Counted from the first letter of the stretch, positions 1 to 9,652 are shown. The stretch: 64,000 nucleotides of DNA from JAOAPY01 sp038237475 (GCA_038237475.1 JBBRYS010000001.1:124001-188000), one strand, 5' to 3'. Numbers and translations are program-made. The notes: a model not told the origin generated them from the letters alone.

Positions 1-1
1 T

Positions 2-148
2 AAAATTTTTCCTTGGCACCCTCATTTTGGGTTAAGGCTGCGATCTACGTTCGAGGCAGACGCCGGCGTTAAATTTATTGACCGTTGGGGAAAGCGGGTC
101 TCGATCCAGTTGTTACAGCCAGGGGACAAGCTTGCAGTGGACGATTAA
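2..148 (+). CDS. C-terminal end of an unidentified protein (cut by left edge)
   Basis: An open frame with no stop runs from the left edge to a TAA at 146-148 and encodes 48 residues. The composition is protein-like, with a tail containing KFIDRWGKRVSI and LLQPGDKLAVDD. The next gene is convergent and a hairpin lies between them, as expected at the 3' end of a real plus-strand gene. I do not recognise the family, and too little is visible to assign a function. Confidence 0.45.
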   Translation, partial: KIFPWHPHFGLRLRSTFEADAGVKFIDRWGKRVSIQLLQPGDKLAVDD

Positions 149-182
149 ACTTGTACCCTACTAGCGCCACTTTAGACAAGGA

Positions 183-210
183 GCCACACACCGCAATTCG
201 GCTGTGTGGC
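183..210. terminator. Hairpin between convergent genes
   Basis: GCCACACA (183-190) pairs perfectly with TGTGTGGC (203-210) around a 12-base loop and is followed on the plus strand by CCCTTTCC. It sits between the end of the truncated plus-strand gene and the stop of the minus-strand VIT/VWA gene. The T-run is weak, so this is a possible shared terminator. Confidence 0.45.
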
Positions 211-236
211 CCTTTCCGCCGTCGTGCGTAATCACC

Positions 237-2417
237 TTATGGTTTCGCGAGCGTAACGCTATAGACCCGTCCGTCGAGAACTACGACCACCTGCTCACCC
301 AACGCAAAGTACTGCGCTAGCACCGGCTTGCGATTCAGCAGCTCAAAGTATTCGTTGCTGCCAAAGGTTAATTTAGTCTCCGGAAGCGCGCCATCGGTTT
401 GGAATTCCGAATCAGTCCAGACGTTGTCGCGCAGGTAGAAAGTCTTGCCGCCGGTTGTCCTAACCAACGCTGAGGAATCGCTTCGTTCGATACGCGACGC
501 TTCCTGCTGTTCGCGCGCCCGCTTACTCTGTTGCACCGCAACTGCACCGGTGACGGCCCGCGCATCCGCAGCCTTGGGCGCATTGGAGAAAAGTCCCTGT
601 GTGGCCCGGCCTTGCCCCGTGCCGGCATTACCGGAAGTTACATCTCGGACCGGTGATTCGATGGCCAGGTAAGAAGTGTACGGAGTCACGATGCCATAGC
701 GAGTTCCAAGATCAACTATCTCATCGCGCAACTCTTTCTGCTCGCCGTTTGTGCGCACCTGCTCCATGAGCCAGCCAACTCTGCGTGTAGCCCATAAGCG
801 GGGCAAAAAGTCGTTCGCTTCCTCGCGCAGAGGATAGCGCAACTTATCGTAAACAACGGTTCGAGTCCGGCCGTTGCTCATCCCTGACAATAGCAACCGC
901 ACTCTATCCAAAGTTGCAGTATTTCGATACCGGCCGATCAGAGTTAACTGTGACCCGCGGAATAAATCCGGCAGGTTGCGCGGGTAAATCAGATCCGTTT
1001 GGACCTCAGGTACCTGCAGCGTCAAATTCGTCAGCACCGGATAATTGATTTTCGCAAAGAAGTTTGAGACTTTGATTTCCAAATCTTCCTTCGGCTCGAC
1101 GTAATCAGCGACCCCGCCGTTGTCTGCGGCCAACTTGTCCAGCAGCGCAGTGTTGACGTCATAACCAACGCCGAAGGTAAACAGACGCATGCCTGGTTGC
1201 CGTGCTTTGGCTGCGTTGTCAACAATGCGAGCGATGTTGGTTTCACCCACAGTGGGCAAACCATCTGTCATAAAGACAACCAGCTTCGGACGATCGCCGG
1301 CCTTGAACTGATCGAAGGAAGCCAGCAAAGCCTGGTTGATGTTCGTGCCGCCGGCCGGTCTCAGGGATTTCACAAATGTCTCGCCACGTTGCCGTCCCGA
1401 ATCATCAGCGGCCAGCAAGCCTGATTCCAACAAATGCTCTTCACCCGCGAAAGCAACTACATTGAAACGGTCCTGGGGCCGCAGGATCCGAATCCCATAC
1501 AACAACGCCTGGCGGGCCTTCTCCATCTTCCCTTCTTCGGCCATCGAGCCCGACGTGTCCAGTACGAAGACAATGTCCTTGGCGGTGTATTCCTGTTCGG
1601 ACCAGTCATCCTTTGGAGAGATCATCAACAGGAAATAGCCATCCTTGCCGGGCTCACGATGGGTCAAGAGCGAAACGCCAAAGTCTTCCTGGCTGATGGC
1701 ATAAAACAGTTGGAAGTCCTGCGGTTCTTTGTCGCCGGATGTCTCAAAGGAAATCATTGAACGGCGATCAGTGCTCCGTTTTACTTCAATGGCATGGCTG
1801 GGCGAGTAAATGTTGCGCAGCGGATCTTTGCTCTCCAATTCAACCTTGCCTGAAATCAATCCGATCTTAGCCAAATGCCGTCCCACCCCAAGCGGGTAGC
1901 GATAGGCGACGGTTCCGGAGTCAGCCTGCAGGACCTGCGTATAAGTCAACTCGAGTTTTTTATCTGAGTGTGGTGGGATAGGAAAGATGCTGGCCTGGAA
2001 CAGATCCTTGCCGGCGTATTCCAGTAACCCAGGATCGCGCTGGCGCCGGACAATCTCGTCATAAATTCGCCGCGCCTCTTCACGCGAGCGCACCTCGCCT
2101 ACCAGGCGACGATCGCCGTCCCAAATCGCAAACTCACTGATGGAAGCTGATTCCGGTATTGGAAAAAGATAGGTTCCTTCCAGGACCGCATCAGTGTCAT
2201 TGCGAAAGACTTGTTGAAGATGGGTAGTTGCCACCTGAGCGGCAATTTTCGTGTCGATCGTTATGGACTTGATAGGTAGGGCGCGCGGCAAAACTATCGG
2301 TCGCGGCGGCACCGGGCAGCGATTGCAGGGCCCCGGTACAATCATCCCCTGACCATGCACAGCCAGGGTGGTTAATAACAACAAAGCAAAACTTAAAGCC
2401 GGGGTTCTTATGCTCAT
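237..2417 (-). CDS. VIT and von Willebrand factor A domain protein, exported
   Basis: A 726-residue protein with an N-terminal signal peptide (about 1-23, hydrophobic core ALLLLTTLAVHG). A VIT (vault/inter-alpha-trypsin) domain spans about 45-180 and a VWA domain about 280-460. The VWA metal-ion-dependent adhesion site is visible as DTSGSM at 287-292, with a later MTDGLPTVGETN segment. Family members are secreted or surface-anchored proteins thought to mediate metal-dependent protein binding; the ligand cannot be read from sequence. The C-terminal 150 residues are low in recognisable motifs and I see no sortase or exosortase tail. The ATG at 2417 has AAGGAG 10 bases upstream. The gene is followed by the MFS gene region upstream and appears monocistronic. 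Confidence 0.85.
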   Translation of the reverse strand: MSIRTPALSFALLLLTTLAVHGQGMIVPGPCNRCPVPPRPIVLPRALPIKSITIDTKIAAQVATTHLQQVFRNDTDAVLEGTYLFPIPESASISEFAIWDGDRRLVGEVRSREEARRIYDEIVRRQRDPGLLEYAGKDLFQASIFPIPPHSDKKLELTYTQVLQADSGTVAYRYPLGVGRHLAKIGLISGKVELESKDPLRNIYSPSHAIEVKRSTDRRSMISFETSGDKEPQDFQLFYAISQEDFGVSLLTHREPGKDGYFLLMISPKDDWSEQEYTAKDIVFVLDTSGSMAEEGKMEKARQALLYGIRILRPQDRFNVVAFAGEEHLLESGLLAADDSGRQRGETFVKSLRPAGGTNINQALLASFDQFKAGDRPKLVVFMTDGLPTVGETNIARIVDNAAKARQPGMRLFTFGVGYDVNTALLDKLAADNGGVADYVEPKEDLEIKVSNFFAKINYPVLTNLTLQVPEVQTDLIYPRNLPDLFRGSQLTLIGRYRNTATLDRVRLLLSGMSNGRTRTVVYDKLRYPLREEANDFLPRLWATRRVGWLMEQVRTNGEQKELRDEIVDLGTRYGIVTPYTSYLAIESPVRDVTSGNAGTGQGRATQGLFSNAPKAADARAVTGAVAVQQSKRAREQQEASRIERSDSSALVRTTGGKTFYLRDNVWTDSEFQTDGALPETKLTFGSNEYFELLNRKPVLAQYFALGEQVVVVLDGRVYSVTLAKP

Positions 2418-2545
2418 CTCTCATCGACTCCTTGAAGCAGGCCAGAAATTGGCGGGCGATTCATCCCGCTTTCAACTCTTAGAACGCCTACGCCTGGTTC
2501 TTCTTGCGAGCATTCGGACTTATTCAGTGAATTTCCTGGCCGCCA

Positions 2546-3856
2546 TTAGTGAAGCTCTCGCAGCCGTTCGTTCCTGATTGCCACGATTAAGGTGTAAAGA
2601 ACGATCAGGAGCCCCCCAAAGGCGAGCGTCCGGGGAGCACCGAAACGGTGCGATGCCACACCGGCAATCAAGTTGCCAAACGGCATTGTCCCAATAAATG
2701 ACAGTATGAACATACTCATAACCCGGCCGCGCATTTCATCGGTTACCAATTGCTGCAGGAGCGTATTCACGACTCCGACTGACGACACGATTGAGAATCC
2801 GACCGCGAACAGGAAGACGAGCGAGACGATGAGATGCTGTGCGAAGCTGAACGCGATCAGGCTGACTCCAAACCCCAAAGCACCCCCGAGCACCGTCCAG
2901 CCCTTGCGCTTGAAATCTCCGAGGTACGCCAGAACCAGGGCGCCGGCAAAAGCACCCGCACCCGCAGTACTCATCATCAAGGCATAGCCCGTATCGCCAA
3001 GGTGAAAAGTGTCGCGTGCAAATATCGGCACAAAGGTCAGGTAGGGAGCGCCACAAAAACTGTTGACCGCTGAAATCGAAAGTAGTGCAGCAACTCGCGG
3101 ACGATTTCGCACGTAGCGGAAGCCTTCCAGCAAGTCATTCCACAACGCACGCTTGTCGCGCACGGAGTGGACGCCACCTTTGGCGGGTTGTCCGTGACCA
3201 TTGAAACGAACCATTGAGAGTGCCACCACCACCGCGATGAAGGACAATCCGTTGGCGTAAAAACATCCTGCCAGGCCAAACACACGGAAGCCGATACCGG
3301 CAAATGCCGGGCCCACGACTCTCGATAACTGAAACTGAGTAGAGTTAAGCGCCACGGCGTTGGCGACGTCTTCGCGGCCCACTAAATCAAAAGTCAGCGC
3401 CTGATACGAAGGACCAGCGAGCGACATGCAGCAACCGGTGACAAACGAGAACCCGAGTATCAGCCAGACACGGCTGTCCCACACATTGTCAGCGTGATGA
3501 ATAATGTTGGTGCTGATACACACCGCGAGGCCAAGCGCTGTCAGTCCCGCCACTGCCTGGGTGTAGAGGATGAGACGGCGTCGATCAATCAGATCCGCGA
3601 AGACCCCGCCGAGTAAGGTCAAAACCAGGCCCGGAGAAAGGGCGACGAAGCTATCCAGCCCGAGCCAGAACGCAGAGTGTGTCAGGTCATAAACCAAATA
3701 CCCCTGAGCCACTGCCTGCATCCAGGTTCCGATGTTCGACAGGAATGCACCACCCCAGAAGAGGCGGTAATTGCGGTGACTCAGCGCGCGAAACATCTGC
3801 GTTCGCCGCCGGGTAACTGTGGTGGGAAGAACTAACTGGGCCTTTTCAACTCTCAC
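2546..3856 (-). CDS. MFS transporter (EntS/MFS_3-like)
   Basis: A 436-residue polytopic membrane protein with about 12 hydrophobic segments. The N-terminal FRALSHRNYRLFWGGAFLSN is typical of the MFS_3 branch (enterobactin-exporter-like or macrolide-efflux-like). A cytoplasmic loop with FADLIDRRRLIL between helices 2 and 3 matches the MFS signature loop (D-R-R). It probably exports a small molecule by proton antiport; the substrate is unknown. The start shown is a GTG. An in-frame ATG at 3796 immediately before FRALSHRN is an equally good or better start. No operon partner is obvious. Confidence 0.85.
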   Translation of the reverse strand: MRVEKAQLVLPTTVTRRRTQMFRALSHRNYRLFWGGAFLSNIGTWMQAVAQGYLVYDLTHSAFWLGLDSFVALSPGLVLTLLGGVFADLIDRRRLILYTQAVAGLTALGLAVCISTNIIHHADNVWDSRVWLILGFSFVTGCCMSLAGPSYQALTFDLVGREDVANAVALNSTQFQLSRVVGPAFAGIGFRVFGLAGCFYANGLSFIAVVVALSMVRFNGHGQPAKGGVHSVRDKRALWNDLLEGFRYVRNRPRVAALLSISAVNSFCGAPYLTFVPIFARDTFHLGDTGYALMMSTAGAGAFAGALVLAYLGDFKRKGWTVLGGALGFGVSLIAFSFAQHLIVSLVFLFAVGFSIVSSVGVVNTLLQQLVTDEMRGRVMSMFILSFIGTMPFGNLIAGVASHRFGAPRTLAFGGLLIVLYTLIVAIRNERLRELH

Positions 3857-3938
3857 GCTTGCTTTTTATCATCGCACGTCATGTTTGTAAGTCAAACTAC
3901 TCGTTTGCGTGCGCACCGCAAGCTGAACAACCTTCTCA

Positions 3939-4778
3939 TTAGCGTCTGCGGCTAACTCCAGGTGACTCTCTCCGCCAGGCGGAAAGCGATCCGCCTGCGC
4001 CGCCGCGTCGCTCCGCCACCATTTCAGCCATGATTGCGAGGGCGACTTCTTCAGGAGTCACAGCGCCGATATCCAAACCGATTGGGGCGTGGACTCGCTG
4101 CAGTTGGTCTTCTGTGGCGCCCGCCTGACGTAGACGATCCAGCACGATATTTGTGCGCCGCTTGCTGCCAATCAAGCCGAGATATGTGGCGCCGGTAGTC
4201 ACACAGGCACGCATACATTCCTCGTCTTCATTATGGCCGCGGGTTACCACGGCAATGGAAACACCGTGACCACTGCCAACTTCTTTCCTCACAGCGTCGC
4301 TCCAATTCGTCGCGAGCACGAGCTCGATCCTTTCGTCAGGAATCAGTGCGCGAGTGAGGAAAACTTCGCGGTCGTCTATCAACGTTACGTGATATCCGAT
4401 CAAAGCGGCCAGCCGGGCCAGGGCCGAACCAACATGGCCTGCACCGCAAACGACCAGGCGCGGTTCCGGCTCGATGCGCTCAAACAAAATCTTTGTTTCG
4501 CTATGCGCAGAAATCTGCGGTGCGAACTCGGGTACACTTAGCGTCACTGCTTCCCGGCCTGACCTGAGAAACTCTTCCGAAAACCTGCGTACCGCCTCAT
4601 CGAGCGCCTGACTTCCCAGAGTTCCCGCTGTCACCTGAGGGGTGATGACGAGCAGCTTTGCGCCAACGCCGGCTGCCGCCTGAATCAAAGTCGCCAGCAC
4701 AGCCAGATCACCCTGTTCAAGCACCTGCGTGATAGCAGAGGTAATTGTCGCGGACATTGAGCCATGATTGTCTGGCAT
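3939..4778 (-). CDS. XdhC family protein, Rossmann (C-terminal) part
   Basis: Contains the middle and C-terminal part of XdhC/CoxI proteins, which bind and deliver sulfurated molybdenum cofactor to xanthine-dehydrogenase-type hydroxylases. The linker region AVLATLIQAAAGVGAKLLVI is followed by a Rossmann fold with GAGHVGSALARLAALIGYHV, IDDRE, VTRGHNEDEE and GLIGSKRRT, then a cofactor-family tail (HAPIGLDIGAVTPEEVALAIMAEMV). The open frame extends upstream to a TTG at 4814; the ATG at 4778 (MPDNHG) is preferred, with no strong RBS. The companion domain normally fused at the N-terminus is encoded separately just upstream in another frame. No molybdenum hydroxylase genes are in the window. Confidence 0.85.
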   Translation of the reverse strand: MPDNHGSMSATITSAITQVLEQGDLAVLATLIQAAAGVGAKLLVITPQVTAGTLGSQALDEAVRRFSEEFLRSGREAVTLSVPEFAPQISAHSETKILFERIEPEPRLVVCGAGHVGSALARLAALIGYHVTLIDDREVFLTRALIPDERIELVLATNWSDAVRKEVGSGHGVSIAVVTRGHNEDEECMRACVTTGATYLGLIGSKRRTNIVLDRLRQAGATEDQLQRVHAPIGLDIGAVTPEEVALAIMAEMVAERRGGAGGSLSAWRRESPGVSRRR

Positions 4779-4852
4779 ATTTATTAGTTGATGATGAGAC
4801 CAGGTTGGGCACAATCTGCTTCAAAACTGAACCGGGCGTTCAGACAAGATCA

Positions 4853-5182
4853 TCAGGGCGCCCAGACGTCGATGAAGATGTCCATCGTGCCGCCACAGAC
4901 CATTCCTTCTTCGCTTGCTTCTTCGGCTGTCAGCGAGAAATGATGCAAAGCTGAACCACCGGAGCGATGCGCAGCGCGTGCTTCGGCCCAGACCTCAGCT
5001 TCGATACAACCGCCGCCCACCGTTCCCGCTGCCTCCCCGTTTTCGAAGAACAGCATCCTGGCTCCGCGCCGTTGCGGAGTCGAGCCGCGTGTATGAGCGA
5101 CCGTCGCTAATACTACACGCTCGCCTCGGTGGTTGGCGTCGCCGATCAGCTTGTACAAATCCCTTTGCGTTACGGTGCCCAT
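4853..5182 (-). CDS. XdhC/CoxI N-terminal domain protein
   Basis: A 109-residue protein corresponding to the CoxI (XdhC_CoxI) domain: LATVAHTRGSTPQRRGARML, GTVGGGCIEAEVW and EGMVCGGTMDIFI are the family signatures, including the conserved Cys of VGGGC and the VCGG motif. It is read just after the coiled-coil gene (TAA, one base, then ATG) and just before the Rossmann half of XdhC, which starts about 75 bases downstream. The two halves presumably work together in molybdenum cofactor insertion. They may be a natural two-subunit form or an ancestral gene split by a frame change. Confidence 0.8.
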   Translation of the reverse strand: MGTVTQRDLYKLIGDANHRGERVVLATVAHTRGSTPQRRGARMLFFENGEAAGTVGGGCIEAEVWAEARAAHRSGGSALHHFSLTAEEASEEGMVCGGTMDIFIDVWAP

Positions 5183-5183
5183 G

Positions 5184-5954
5184 TTATCTGCTTTGGGGCG
5201 GTCGATCTTCTGCAGGCGTAGGAGCCTCTGCGGGTACTGCTACAGTTGGCTGACTATTCATTTCCATTTGCTTCTGTAGCTTCTCAATCTCGGCATCGGC
5301 AGTTGTGACCGCCGTCTCGAGGCGCATGCGACTCTGCTCAAGCTGTGTATATTGGGCCTGCAGCCTGGCTTTCTGACTTTCGAGACCCCGCTTTCGTTGC
5401 TCGCGCGCGGTTTCCGGGTGCGTCGTACCGAAGGTGGCTACAGATCGTTCAATCTGTTCCGGTTGCAGGGCAAAATCAACCTGGTCCAACTGCGCCTGGA
5501 GCTCGACTTCTTTGGCTAGAACATCGCGCAACTGCGCGCGAAATGTCTCGGAGCGTTGCTCGGCTCGACTCAGCCGTTCGAGATCTACCAGCGAACGCTG
5601 CTGCTCTTCCATTCGATTCAGTTTGTTCGTGAGCTGGTTGAGTTGGCCCGATAGATCACTGATGGTGCGTCGCAATTGTTCCTGATCAGACTCGGGAACT
5701 GGAGTAGGCGCAGGTTTGGCGCGTGTGGCGCGCGGAGTCGTTGAGTTGACCTGATCGGCCGTGCTGATAATATGCGGATCGCCTGGATTCGTTGTCATCT
5801 CCGAAGTGGGAGTGGGCGACGGCGCAGGTGTCACGGTGGTTGGCCGGCGCGGGCGTTTGCGTCTTCGTTGCGCGCCTGCGTCGACGAAGCCAATACCAAT
5901 CACCAGCAGAACGGCAAAGACAACTATTGCCTGTCGCACTGAAAAAATCCGCAT
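5184..5954 (-). CDS. Membrane-anchored or exported coiled-coil protein
   Basis: A 256-residue protein of unknown function. Residues 8-27 form one hydrophobic segment (signal peptide or anchor). A basic stretch (RRRKRPRR) follows, then a Pro/Thr-rich linker to about 95. Residues 95-235 are heptad-rich and strongly predicted coiled coil (LSGQLNQLTNKLNRMEEQQ and later Glu/Gln/Leu repeats). The tail is Pro-rich. The ATG at 5954 has AAAGGGAG seven bases upstream. The stop is one base from the start of the CoxI-domain gene, so the two are probably co-transcribed, but nothing links the protein to cofactor chemistry. Confidence 0.7.
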   Translation of the reverse strand: MRIFSVRQAIVVFAVLLVIGIGFVDAGAQRRRKRPRRPTTVTPAPSPTPTSEMTTNPGDPHIISTADQVNSTTPRATRAKPAPTPVPESDQEQLRRTISDLSGQLNQLTNKLNRMEEQQRSLVDLERLSRAEQRSETFRAQLRDVLAKEVELQAQLDQVDFALQPEQIERSVATFGTTHPETAREQRKRGLESQKARLQAQYTQLEQSRMRLETAVTTADAEIEKLQKQMEMNSQPTVAVPAEAPTPAEDRPPQSR

Positions 5955-6071
5955 TACTAAACTCCCTTTAAGCCAATATCCTACGCCAAAATGTAACCCT
6001 GGAACTCAGATGCAGCAAACCGACCGGTGGCTTACACGGAGCAGAAACACTCAAGTTCCTGATGGTTTGCA

Positions 6072-6929
6072 TCAACCGGCCAATTTCATCTGAAAACTCA
6101 AATTCATCGCGCGTGCTGAATTTGTCAGGGCGCCGATACCAATGAGATTGGCCCCGGCTTCGGCATAACTGCGCACGCTCTCTAATGAGATGTTGCCCGA
6201 TACCTCAATCGTCACTGCGGGGGCAACTTCGCGCGCTATGATAATCAGGCGAGCCACTTCATCCACAGGAAGATCGGTCAACAGCAGGACATCGGCTTTC
6301 TGTTCTAACGCGTCCTTCAACTCGTTCTCATTCGCGACCTGGACTTCGACCTTATGCAACTGGCCCAACCGGCTCTTGGCTTTCCTGACCGCTTCGGCGA
6401 CGCCGCCAGAGACGGCAATGTGATTCGCTTTTATAATTACGCCATCATCGAGACCAAATCGATGATTGGATCCGCCGCCAAGTAATACCGCGTACTTCTC
6501 CAGCATGCGAAGCCCGGGGGTTGTCTTGCGGCTATCGACAATGTGGGCGTTCGTGCCCTCAATGGCTTTCACGTACTGGTGCGTCAGGGTCGCGATGCCG
6601 GACAACCGCTGTAGTAAATTGAGCGCGACTCTTTCACCGGCGAGCAGCACATCGGCAAAGCCCGTCGTGCGCGCAATAACTTTGCCCCCTTCAATCTCTT
6701 CACCGTCGGCGGCAAAGGCTTCCAGTTGCTGTTCAGAGTCGAGGGTCATGAAGACTTCTTCGGCAGCTTCAAGACCGGCGACGATCATCTTTTCCCCGGC
6801 AACAAACCGTCCGCGCGCTCGGGTATTGCGTTCGATGATGGCCTGGGAAGTGATATCGCCACGTCCCAGGTCTTCTCTTAGAAAACCCCCGATGGAGGAA
6901 TAGAGCGCACCTTCATCAACCCAGTTCAT
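6072..6929 (-). CDS. nadC: Nicotinate-nucleotide pyrophosphorylase (carboxylating)
   Basis: Quinolinate phosphoribosyltransferase, 285 residues, the usual length. It converts quinolinate and PRPP to nicotinate mononucleotide in de novo NAD synthesis. Visible motifs: EDLGRGDITS near the N-terminus, the RLSGIATLT segment, DSRKTTPGLR with the catalytic basic residues, GGGSNHRFGLDDGVIIKANH, and the C-terminal EVSGNIS and IGIGALTNSARAMNLSF that build the phosphate-binding barrel end. ATG at 6929 is preceded by GGAG at five bases. It lies 32 bases after valS and is probably co-transcribed with it. nadA and nadB are not in the window. Confidence 0.95.
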   Translation of the reverse strand: MNWVDEGALYSSIGGFLREDLGRGDITSQAIIERNTRARGRFVAGEKMIVAGLEAAEEVFMTLDSEQQLEAFAADGEEIEGGKVIARTTGFADVLLAGERVALNLLQRLSGIATLTHQYVKAIEGTNAHIVDSRKTTPGLRMLEKYAVLLGGGSNHRFGLDDGVIIKANHIAVSGGVAEAVRKAKSRLGQLHKVEVQVANENELKDALEQKADVLLLTDLPVDEVARLIIIAREVAPAVTIEVSGNISLESVRSYAEAGANLIGIGALTNSARAMNLSFQMKLAG

Positions 6930-6961
6930 AGTTTCTCCAGAGCTCGCTCACTTAGAATACT

Positions 6962-9652
6962 TCACCCAAGGTTTTTGAGCGTTTGTTGTAATTGCGAACT
7001 TCGCTGCGAAATATCCTCGAGACGCTGACGCAGCGCTTCGACCTTTTCAACCGGTGCGCGCTCGATAAATTGCGGGTTCGCAAGCTGCTTGCGCAGTGAC
7101 TCAGCCTCGCTCTCGAGCTTGCCGAGTTCCTTGCCTAATCGCTGTCTTTCCTGCTCAAAGTCGATCAATCCTTCAAGCGGCACGGCGAGTTCTGCGCCGC
7201 CGCCAAGAACCGCGCGAGCCGAAGCTTTGGGAGCAATCAACTCGGCCGCGATTGAGACATCAGCCGCGCGGGCGAGCCTCGCGATCTGTTCGGAGCTGGC
7301 AGAAAAGACCGACCGCAGTCTTTGATCGCCGGCTCCAATTATTAGGGTTACCCGCTCGCCCGGTTTTATATTCATCTCTGATCGGATATTTCGCACCCGC
7401 GAGATGAGATCGATGACCATCTGCATTTCCTCTTCGGCCTGCTCGTCGATCAAGTCCGTTAGGCCCTCGGGATACCCGGTCAGCATGATGGTCGCGGGCG
7501 CAGTTTTGTAAGCCGGATGCAGCAGCTCACCATTCACTCCAGGCAGTTGCTGCCACAACTCCTCTGTGATGTACGGCATGAATGGATGCAGTAAACGTAG
7601 CGCCTGTTCAAGCACGCTCAGCAGACGACTGCGCGAGGTTGTCCTTTCCGCGCTTGCCTCTTCTGAGGTGATTGCCGCTTTCGACAACTCAATGTACCAA
7701 TCGCAGAAGTCGTCCCAGAAAAAGTGATAGAGAGTCTGCACCGCTTCGTGGAACTGATACTCAGCCAGTGCCGCTCGGACATCGCGCGCGGTCTTATGCA
7801 AACGCGAAATGATCCAACGATCATGCAACGGCAGGGATTGAAGATCGCCGGCCAATAAGCCGGGATCTACCTTGGCGCCGTCTGAATTCAAGAGGCAGAA
7901 GCGCGTGGCGTTCCAGATCTTATTGGCAAAGTTCCGATAAGACTCAACCTGCTTTTCGTTCCAGCGCGTGTCGGTCGTGCCCACCGATGCCAGCGTTAAA
8001 CGGGTGGCGTCCACTCCAAACTTGTCGAATACTTCCAGCGGATCTACACCATTCCCTTTGGTCTTCGACATCCTCTGCCCGTGTTTGTCGAGAATCGTAC
8101 CGGTCACGAACACGTCGGCGAATGGGCGCTTGCCCTCAAATTTTAATCCCATCATGACCATTCGCGAGACCCAGAGAAAAATAATATCGCGAGCAGTCAC
8201 CAGCACGGAGGTTGGGTAGAAGGTCTCGAGGTCAGCAGTCTTCTCGGGCCAACCGAGCGTGGAAAACGGCCAGAGCGCAGATGAAAACCAGGTATCGAGC
8301 ACATCCGGATCCTGCGTCAACTCAACGTCGCCGGCTTTCAGACGGGCTTCTTCGTGGGTGCGCGCGACAACCACATCTCCAGCCGGAGTGTGCCAGGCAG
8401 GTATTTGGTGCCCCCACCAAAGTTGCCGGGAGATAGTCCAATCACGCAAATTCTCGAGCCAATCGGTATAGACCTTCCGGTAAGGAACTTCAGGAAAGAA
8501 ACGCGGCTTTTCTTCGCGCGCCATGTGCTCGAGGGCCAGATCGCGCAGTTGGTCCATGCGGCAGAACCATTGCGTCGAAATCAGGGGTTCGAGCACGGTT
8601 TTGCAGCGCTCGCACTTCGAGATCGAGAACTCGTAATCCACTACCTTCTCGATCAGATCTAATTCGGTAAACTTCTCGATAATCTTCTCGCGCGCCTTAT
8701 AGCGATCGAGGCCGGCAAAATCCGCGCCGGCTTCCGGTGTCATCTTCGCGTACTGATCGATCACAACAATCTGAGCCAGGTTGTGACGAACACCCATCTC
8801 ATAGTCGTTGGGATCGTGCGCGGGTGTAATCTTGACCGCGCCCGTTCCGAACTCCTGCTCGACATACTCATCTGCGATAACCGGAATCTCGCGATCCGTC
8901 AGCGGCAGGAGCAAAGTCTCGCCTACCAGGTCAAGATAACGTTCATCCAGAGGGTTGACTGCCACCGCCGTGTCGCCGAGCATCGTCTCCGGACGTGTGG
9001 TGGCCACCGTCACGAACCGATCGCTGTGCTTAACCGGATATTTCAGATAGTAAAGCTTGCCCACCTGCGGTTCCTTCAACACTTCGAGATCGGAAAGGAC
9101 GGTTTGATCGTTTGGACACCAGTTGACGATCCGATTGCCACGATAGATGAGCCCGTCGTCATATAAACGCACAAAGGCTTCGCGCACGGCGCGCGACAAA
9201 TCTTCATCCATCGTAAACTTTTCGCGCGACCAGTCGACCGAGGCTCCCTCGCGACGCATTTGCTTTGTGATCTGGCCGCCGGATTCGGCTTTCCATTTCC
9301 AGACTCGCTCGACGAATTTTTCTCGTCCCAGGTCGTGGCGAGTCAAACCTTCTTTCTTTAGTTCGCGCGTGACCATCAGCTGGGTCGAAATCCCTGCGTG
9401 GTCCATGCCGGGAAGCCAGAGCGTCCGCTGGCCGCACATCCTTTTGTATCTCGCTAGAACATCCATCATGGTGTGCTGCAAGGCGTGACCCATGTGAAGT
9501 GAGCCGGTCACATTGGGCGGCGGAATGGCGATGGAGAAAGCCGGCGCATCCTGGTCCTGGTTGACTTCAGGGGCAAAGAAACCCTGTTTTTCCCAGCGCG
9601 CGTAGTGATGCTCTTCAGCTTGTTTGGGGTCGTATGTTTTCGGAATATCCAT
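6962..9652 (-). CDS. valS: Valyl-tRNA synthetase
   Basis: Class I aminoacyl-tRNA synthetase, 896 residues, charging tRNA-Val. The HIGH-type motif is in PPPNVTGSLHMGHAL (about 45-59) and the KMSKS-type loop is RMSKTKGN (about 530-540). The editing (CP1) domain contains ATTRPETMLGDTAVAVNP. The anticodon-binding domain includes WNATRFCL and the FHPFMPYITEELWQ-type segment. A C-terminal coiled-coil arm of about 65 residues (QERQRLGKELGKLESEAESL) is characteristic of ValS. The ATG start is at 9652. No T-box leader was recognised upstream. Confidence 0.97.
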   Translation of the reverse strand: MDIPKTYDPKQAEEHHYARWEKQGFFAPEVNQDQDAPAFSIAIPPPNVTGSLHMGHALQHTMMDVLARYKRMCGQRTLWLPGMDHAGISTQLMVTRELKKEGLTRHDLGREKFVERVWKWKAESGGQITKQMRREGASVDWSREKFTMDEDLSRAVREAFVRLYDDGLIYRGNRIVNWCPNDQTVLSDLEVLKEPQVGKLYYLKYPVKHSDRFVTVATTRPETMLGDTAVAVNPLDERYLDLVGETLLLPLTDREIPVIADEYVEQEFGTGAVKITPAHDPNDYEMGVRHNLAQIVVIDQYAKMTPEAGADFAGLDRYKAREKIIEKFTELDLIEKVVDYEFSISKCERCKTVLEPLISTQWFCRMDQLRDLALEHMAREEKPRFFPEVPYRKVYTDWLENLRDWTISRQLWWGHQIPAWHTPAGDVVVARTHEEARLKAGDVELTQDPDVLDTWFSSALWPFSTLGWPEKTADLETFYPTSVLVTARDIIFLWVSRMVMMGLKFEGKRPFADVFVTGTILDKHGQRMSKTKGNGVDPLEVFDKFGVDATRLTLASVGTTDTRWNEKQVESYRNFANKIWNATRFCLLNSDGAKVDPGLLAGDLQSLPLHDRWIISRLHKTARDVRAALAEYQFHEAVQTLYHFFWDDFCDWYIELSKAAITSEEASAERTTSRSRLLSVLEQALRLLHPFMPYITEELWQQLPGVNGELLHPAYKTAPATIMLTGYPEGLTDLIDEQAEEEMQMVIDLISRVRNIRSEMNIKPGERVTLIIGAGDQRLRSVFSASSEQIARLARAADVSIAAELIAPKASARAVLGGGAELAVPLEGLIDFEQERQRLGKELGKLESEAESLRKQLANPQFIERAPVEKVEALRQRLEDISQRSSQLQQTLKNLG

